Shown here piece after piece: positions 60,801-64,000 of a DNA stretch of 64,000 bases; position 1 is the stretch's first letter, and the number at the start of each line of letters is the position of its first letter. Source of the DNA: Leptoclinus maculatus. Lineage: Eukaryota > Chordata > Actinopteri > Perciformes > Stichaeidae. The stretch spans positions 857,501-921,500 of the forward strand of contig JAVDOI010000008.1 in the NCBI GenBank assembly GCA_032191485.1. The letters run 5' to 3'. A program made the position numbers and the translations under genes. The notes under the pieces are model-generated. The model was given only the letters and a program-made list of their open reading frames with translations, did no database searches and was not told the origin of the DNA.

Positions 60801-63007
60801 GGATTTGTGCCTGAAATTAAAATTGTATGGGTCCAAAAGAAAGAAGCAGATGATCACAACAATAATTAGATCCTTTTTTTGTTAGTTCGGTTTGTCATCG
60901 CAGAATGTGTCATCGCAATTTCACGGCAATGTATGCATGGTAAATCCTGCATGCAGTGTTTCATTTCTGTTGTTGAAATTAAAGTGTTTATCCGCACACC
61001 TGATAAGCCTGAGGGAAGCTAAAAGGAGGGAGCGGGTGTGGATGAAAATGGGAGCGGGGATTGTCTCTCTGGTTCTCAGTCTTTTTGCTGGCTTTCCTCT
61101 CTGTTGTTCGCTGTTTGAACCAGTCGCCATCAAAGAACACTGTGTACAGGGGAGGAACAAGAGAGTCCAGATTTGAATACGTTTTGATTGAAGTCTGTTC
61201 TACTACTGATGGACCGTCAGAAGTATATTTTCCCCCTAAACTTCTCTATCATTCCTGCCTTATTTTTACCTCTTTTTTTTATTTCCTCATGTTTCCCAGC
61301 TGTCCTATGGCTCCAGCTCGCCGGCCCTGTCCAACCGCCAGCGCTTCCCCACCTTTTTCCGCACCCACCCGTCTGCCACCCTTCACAACCCCACCAGGGT
61401 GCGACTCTTCCAGAAGTGGAAGTGGACCCGCATCGCCACCATCCAGCAGACCACCGAAGTCTTCACCTCAGTCAGTACCTTTAATCTCACCATCTCACCT
61501 TCAATGTTACGCCTTCGTTTTATCTCCAACTCTGTCTTTAATCTTCTTCACTTGGTTTTTTTATCACTCGTCCTTACTTCCTTGCTCCATCATTCCTAGT
61601 AAAGTGTCGGGTTTCCTTATTGCCTGTCTGCCTCCGTAGGTTTGTTTACGAGAGCTGTTGTGTTCTCGGGCCATGCAATATTTCTTCGATCTCTCCAGGC
61701 GATTGATTGAGGATTTTTGAAGTAATTTGTTGTGTGAGTATTGCTTGTGATCAATATTGATCAGGCCATATATCTTTACCAGGCAGGGAGGTCGATACCG
61801 TGACACTTGAGTTGGTTCCTGTAATGGAGGTTAATGATCGCGCTCCCACGTTCTTTCCTCTACCTTCACACATTCTTCTTTTCTGCTTTCAACTCGTGTT
61901 TTGTCTAAAAATCTATTGTTTATCGAACACACTGTCTATCCCTCTCTTGACATTTCTCATATACGCTTCAGATTTTCTCTCTGTCTCGACAGACTTTATG
62001 ATTTCCTTTTGTCTCTCTCTGCAATCTCAAACCCGGCACCTCTCTCTGTCTCGGTTCAGCTGCCTCTCTAACCTCCCCCCCCCCCCTCCCCCTGTCTGTC
62101 TCCCTCTGTCCTTCCCTTTCATCTCGCAGACTCTAGACGATCTGGAGCAAAGGACGAAGGAGGCAGGCATCGAGATCAGCGTTCGCCAGAGTTTCCTCAC
62201 CGACCCGGCTGTCGCTGTCAAGAACCTCAAGGTGCTTTGATTAAAAATTCACCTCAGCTGCTGGTCGTCTTTCTTCCCCCTCCTCCTTCCTCCTCCTCCT
62301 CCTCACAGCTGCACACGATATCATTAGCATAGAGGCGATTTGATAGAGGAAATTAATGCGCCATGCTAATTAGCAGCTCCCGAACAGCAGTACGTGCCGT
62401 CCTGTGAAGCAGCAGGAACTTTGGCCCGCTGCGCTGCCACATCAAGCTGTGCTATAGTGAAGCTATATTGTTGCTCCTCATGAAACTAAGCAATGTTTTG
62501 TTTTCATGTTTTGACGCAGCGCCAAGATGCGAGGATCATTGTGGGGCTCTTTTATGAGACCGAAGCCAGGAAGGTGTTTTGTGAGGTTAGTTCCTTTTCT
62601 CGCTCAATGGATCCCAATAGACTAAACCTGACTTGGCTATTAGCAGAAATTGAGCTCGGTAATGAGCTGGTGGAATGTCTGAATGGATATCCTTGTTTGG
62701 CAGTGATACAACATGCTCAACACATCTCTGGGAATAATTCTCCTCATGCTTATTTATCATTCTCTCCCTCCCTTCATCCATCCTCCATGTCTGCCTGCCT
62801 CCCTCCCTGCTGCAGGTGTTCAAGGAGAAGCTCTACGGGAAGAAGGTGGTGTGGTTCCTGATAGGCTGGTACGCAGACAACTGGTACAAGATCAAAGACC
62901 CAGCTATCAACTGTACAGTGGAGAACATGACGGAGGCCGTGGAGGGACACGTGACCACCGAGATCGTCATGCTGAACCCGGAGACGGTCCGCGGCGTCTC
63001 CAACATG
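33905..63007 (+). CDS. gabbr1: GABA-B receptor subunit 1, isoform 1a (5' part)
   Basis: Coding exons 33905-33983, 34240-34304, 36160-36298, 40417-40602, 42027-42044, 49088-49248, 56439-56573, 61300-61470, 62130-62231, 62520-62585 and 62816-63007 join in frame to 438 residues; human GB1a has about 961, so the rest lies to the right. Order: signal peptide (1-18), sushi 1 (Cys 28, 65, 79, 94), sushi 2 (Cys 98, 128, 142, 155, with W148), a linker from an 18-bp exon, then the Venus-flytrap ligand domain from YIGALFPMSGGWPGG. The agonist-contact residues known for GB1 (Trp of GGW, Ser of PGCS, Gly and Ser of YGSSS, His of RTHPS) are all present. GB1 binds GABA and pairs with GB2 to signal through Gi/o; sushi domains direct 1a to presynaptic sites. 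Confidence 0.96.
34240..36298 (+). other. First sushi domain of gabbr1a (two exons)
   Basis: Split over 34240-34304 and 36160-36298. It has four Cys, the IRPPRDGGIRYRGL and LPVDYEIEYICRG strings shared with mammalian GB1a, and NGTWTD before the last Cys. The exon split inside a sushi domain follows the mammalian gene. Confidence 0.9.
34305..36159 (+). other. gabbr1a intron after the first sushi half
   Basis: C run at 34347-34364. From 34685 to 34800 there is a fragment of a common teleost repeat (ATTCCTGAGATGAGAAGATT, then ATACCAATCTCATGTCTGT). C run at about 35557 and CA run at 35827-35862. No gene recognised. Confidence 0.55.
37635..37850. repeat. Fish transposon fragment
   Basis: GACCTGTTTGGAGAGCTCCT, TGGTCTTCATTGTGCCGCC, TGAGATCATGTGACAGATCA and GTGACTTCTGAAGGTAATTGG follow one another. 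I recall this order from abundant fish elements, probably Tc1/mariner-related. An internal part before ATACATATGCACGCACCACT is missing. Confidence 0.45.
39625..40130. repeat. Candidate non-autonomous DNA element
   Basis: The left part (ATGCATACTAAGTACGACAT, GTGTGTAGTGCGTTCGAACT) and the right part (GTGTACTCATTGAGTATGTA, GTTAGTATGCTATTTCCAA) look like diverged inverted arms of a common fish repeat. Exact ends and target duplication were not resolved. Confidence 0.35.
40417..40602 (+). other. Second sushi domain of gabbr1a (single exon)
   Basis: One exon encodes the whole domain: Cys 98, 128, 142 and 155 with the usual ENG, YSC, GKW and PTC positions. The text between the Cys residues differs clearly from mammals, more than in sushi 1. 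It is much more GC-rich than the DNA around it. Confidence 0.9.
40603..42026 (+). other. gabbr1a intron before the microexon
   Basis: C run at 40770 and A run at 41242. The 41160-41600 stretch has less AT-rich, unrecognised sequence that may be an old insertion. The acceptor region is T-rich (about 41990-42020). Confidence 0.5.
42027..42044 (+). other. 18-bp microexon of gabbr1a
   Basis: ATGACAGAAACTACACAG lies between the acceptor GGCCAAAG and the donor GTAGGA. It adds YDRNYT plus one split codon between sushi 2 and the ligand domain. Phase in and out are equal, so skipping keeps frame. It sits where mammalian GABBR1 also has a very short exon. Confidence 0.75.
43558..43709. repeat. TC and GT microsatellites
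   Basis: (TC)n at 43558-43598 and (GT)n at 43684-43709, in the gabbr1a intron. Confidence 0.95.
44200..44345. repeat. Dispersed teleost repeat, copy A
   Basis: TGGACTAATGCAGGTTTGGTGCACTG, GGAGTATTTACAGCAG, GGGACTGACTCAAAATACACTAC and AATCAAAGCACATGAAGG. It is a diverged relative of 59862-60000. Confidence 0.55.
47325..47620. repeat. Dispersed teleost repeat fragment
   Basis: ATGGATTGGCATAACATTCTG, TTCATGCTCCCCAGAGGATAA, GGATTGCCATGAAATTTGG, CCTCAGCTGTACT, AAATTAGCAAC and ACGCTAACACGCTAAGATGG. Related to the 6960-7230 fragment in the opposite orientation, and to 59560-59830. Confidence 0.55.
48065..48212. repeat. TC/AC compound microsatellite upstream of gabbr1b
   Basis: CT-rich from about 48070, (TC)n at 48138-48162, then (AC)n at 48176-48210. 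Lies about 760 bp before the 1b start codon. Confidence 0.9.
48400..48969 (+). promoter_or_regulatory. Probable gabbr1b promoter and 5' untranslated region
   Basis: CpG-richer than the intron around it (GCGCGGACTC, TTCGCGCGTCC, TCGCGCCGAATGCG). A CRE half-site TGACGT is at 48441-48446; mammalian GABBR1b is reported to respond to CREB/ATF4. The 5' UTR must include the stretch just before ATG 48970, since no acceptor is needed there. The start site is not located. Confidence 0.5.
48970..63007 (+). CDS. gabbr1: GABA-B receptor subunit 1, isoform 1b (alternative first exon)
   Basis: The exon at 49088-49248 is also read as the end of a longer first exon, 48970-49248, starting at ATG 48970 (TTGAACCATGC). 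The 40 leading residues replace the sushi region: MPVVCRSPPRV, basic, then a hydrophobic core (FLLRVSLIALLLFW, about 21-34) and PRPSAG, a signal peptide that leads into KKKLYIGALFP. Downstream exons are shared with 1a; 315 residues are in the window. Mammalian GB1b arises in the same way, from an internal promoter and an extended version of the first common exon, so the layout is conserved although the leader sequence is not. Without sushi domains, GB1b is the mainly dendritic form in mammals. Confidence 0.92.
50206..50260. repeat. GT/GA compound microsatellite
   Basis: (GT)n followed directly by (GA)n; it reads as (TC)n(AC)n on the other strand. Confidence 0.95.
52079..52345. repeat. Fold-back repeat with GTTAGG core
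   Basis: The left arm CATCTACCTTTGTGAGCACC is partly complementary to the right arm TGTCCTCTCAAAGGTAGAAG. Between them lie GTGAGGACGTTATTGGACAGT and an AGGTTAGGGTTAGGGTTGGGG stretch. GT runs flank both sides. I recall this layout from many fish loci. It is not a telomere relic: only about two exact TTAGGG units. Confidence 0.55.
54600..54893 (-). repeat. hAT-like dispersed repeat (GGGCTGGGCGATAT type)
   Basis: Read on the minus strand it begins TTAGGGCTGGGCGATATGGCC at about 54893, then AAAGTCTTCTATCACGATAT, a TA microsatellite and AT-rich sequence. This opening is typical of abundant fish hAT-derived repeats. The far end is undefined. Confidence 0.5.
58270..58312. repeat. TTCC tetranucleotide repeat
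   Basis: About ten TTCC units in a longer pyrimidine-rich stretch. Confidence 0.95.
58980..59540. repeat. Dispersed fish repeat ending TATACAGTCTATGG
   Basis: ACCTGGTGGCCACACCAGGT, CGTCACTGCCAAGATGGCGACGGC, AGGTGACGTCATAGAAACAACGTCC and TTTTTATACAGTCTATGG occur in order. I recall this tail from a very abundant teleost interspersed repeat. Left limit approximate. Confidence 0.6.
59560..60000. repeat. Dispersed teleost repeat, copy B, with GT run
   Basis: CCTATCAGCCTCAGCTGTACTTTG, CGCAAATTAGCAAACGTTAGC, TTAGCATGGCTGAAGACTCTCACT, then ATTAATGCAACTTTGGTGCTCGAG, and GT units at 59920-59942. Relatives: 44200-44345, 47325-47620 and 6960-7230. Confidence 0.55.
61471..62815 (+). other. gabbr1 introns between the last exons in the window
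   Basis: Introns 61471-62129, 62232-62519 and 62586-62815. A C run at about 62077-62091 lies in the acceptor region of the 62130 exon. The donor after 61470 is GTCAGT and that after 62585 is GTTAGT. Nothing else recognised. Confidence 0.65.
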
Positions 63008-64000
63008 GTGCGAACACACAAAAACCACTATTATCTCTCCCTCTACTATAATAATTATCTTAAATTATGTTAATCCGTGGAAAGGAATTGCAACATCAAC
63101 AACTTCAAACATCTTCTTAAGGCTCTTAGGCCCAATGCAATTGTTTAATGAGCGTATAATGACATCAAATAGTGCTCTGTCATACAAGTACACATGGGAA
63201 ATGGAGTTCCCGATTGTATTTCCCAGTGTGCAAATACATGGGAAGCTGCAAATACAACATATCACAGAAAACTGGGGATCGTATTGATGAGTCAATACAG
63301 AAAGCAATCAGAGAATCCAAATAATTACATACGAGAAGTAATAAAAGGAAGGTAAACATTGCACAGACGTCTGTAAATCCATCATGAAGTGCTGTGCTTA
63401 CAACCCTCAAATGCATTAGTAAACTCCATTAACTGATTTAAATGGAAAAATACCAGATTCTCACAAAAGAAACACGTTGGTTTGCACTAATTATCACCTG
63501 TATTTCATGTCTCCATGCACCCAAAAGGTGACAAAGAAATTCTGATAAATTGCAAATGTGATGCTGATTATGTACCAGAGTCTACAAAGTATTGCGAATT
63601 TCTTTGCAAGACCTGCAAAACCGATGGAACATTCGCCTGTTGTCATTATTGTGAGCATGTTGGCGTGTTGATTTTCTGCTGTGCTGAAGTCAAGCCTCTA
63701 ACTATTTGAATGATCTACAAAACAAAGCAAAATGTTCAGTTAAACGGCGCATTAGCTGAGTGCAAAGTAGTGCGCAAGTGGCAAAGGGGTTGTATTTAAT
63801 CTCTTAATTAAGCATAGCTTGTTTTGGGCGTAACATAAATCAAACCAATGTGTCATTTCCCATTCCCTTGCATTGCTATTTAAACGCCGGATTCTGCAAA
63901 TTGGACAATTGAGCAGTTTTCTGCAGTAAAAAATTATGTTTTTGAAAGGCTAAACACCAGCAAATAGTATAATAATAAAACAGAATACTGTAGCCTGATT
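63008..64000 (+). other. Start of the next gabbr1 intron (runs off the window)
   Basis: Donor GTGCGA at 63008. I looked for the next expected GABBR1 text (after SISNM, continuing TSQEF-like) and did not find it. The short + frame at 63515-63709 is Cys-rich but does not match the receptor. Confidence 0.6.

Larger units (their letters stand above)
56574..61299 (+). other. gabbr1 intron before the 61300 exon
   Basis: 4.7 kb. Includes a TTCC run (58270-58312), a dispersed repeat (58980-59540), the 59560-60000 repeat and T-rich acceptor sequence. No coding exon seen. Confidence 0.6.

Noticed and set aside
63515..63709. Cys-rich + frame of 64 codons near the right edge
   Set aside because: Lies in a gabbr1 intron, has no splice signals in the right phase and does not match the receptor or a known zinc finger.

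Overview
The window is vertebrate nuclear DNA, almost certainly from a teleost and probably a percomorph. Genes are split by GT-AG introns, there are many microsatellites and homopolymer runs, and the intergenic DNA carries interspersed repeats that are common in teleosts. All recognised genes lie on the + strand. I found no bacterial or phage genes, no CRISPR array, and no tRNA or rRNA gene. I did not find a convincing undescribed biological system. The least explained objects are mobile elements and one orphan exon-like sequence.

Layout. (1) 59-10132: 3' half of dhx16, a spliceosomal DEAH-box ATPase, in 11 exons. Its third intron here holds a 2.7-kb minus-strand LTR element with intact target-site duplications. 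(2) 12648-13577: an intronless transmembrane RING-finger gene of the RNF183/RNF223 group. (3) 14160-19300: a repeat-rich spacer with a CpG-rich block, an orphan exon-like reading frame and a complete 1.36-kb non-autonomous hAT element. (4) 20366-21894: mgat1, the Golgi GlcNAc-transferase I, in two coding exons. (5) 23332-27112: an SH3BP5-like gene (sh3bp5l), a Rab11 exchange factor, in six coding exons. (6) 28650-33890: a spacer with a candidate solo LTR, itself interrupted by a 688-bp inverted-repeat element that carries a 44-codon ORF. (7) 33905-63007: the 5' part of gabbr1, the GABA-B receptor subunit 1. Both alternative starts are present: GB1a with two sushi domains, and GB1b with its own signal peptide from a first exon about 15 kb further in. 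The gene runs off the right edge.

The genes are not an operon and share no pathway. Their grouping has an evolutionary interest: DHX16 and GABBR1 both lie in or beside the human MHC on 6p, whereas MGAT1 and SH3BP5L lie on 5q and 1q. The cluster therefore looks like part of a teleost MHC-paralogon segment. Exon boundaries below were placed by reading-frame continuity and splice signals, checked against my recollection of the human proteins. No alignment was run.
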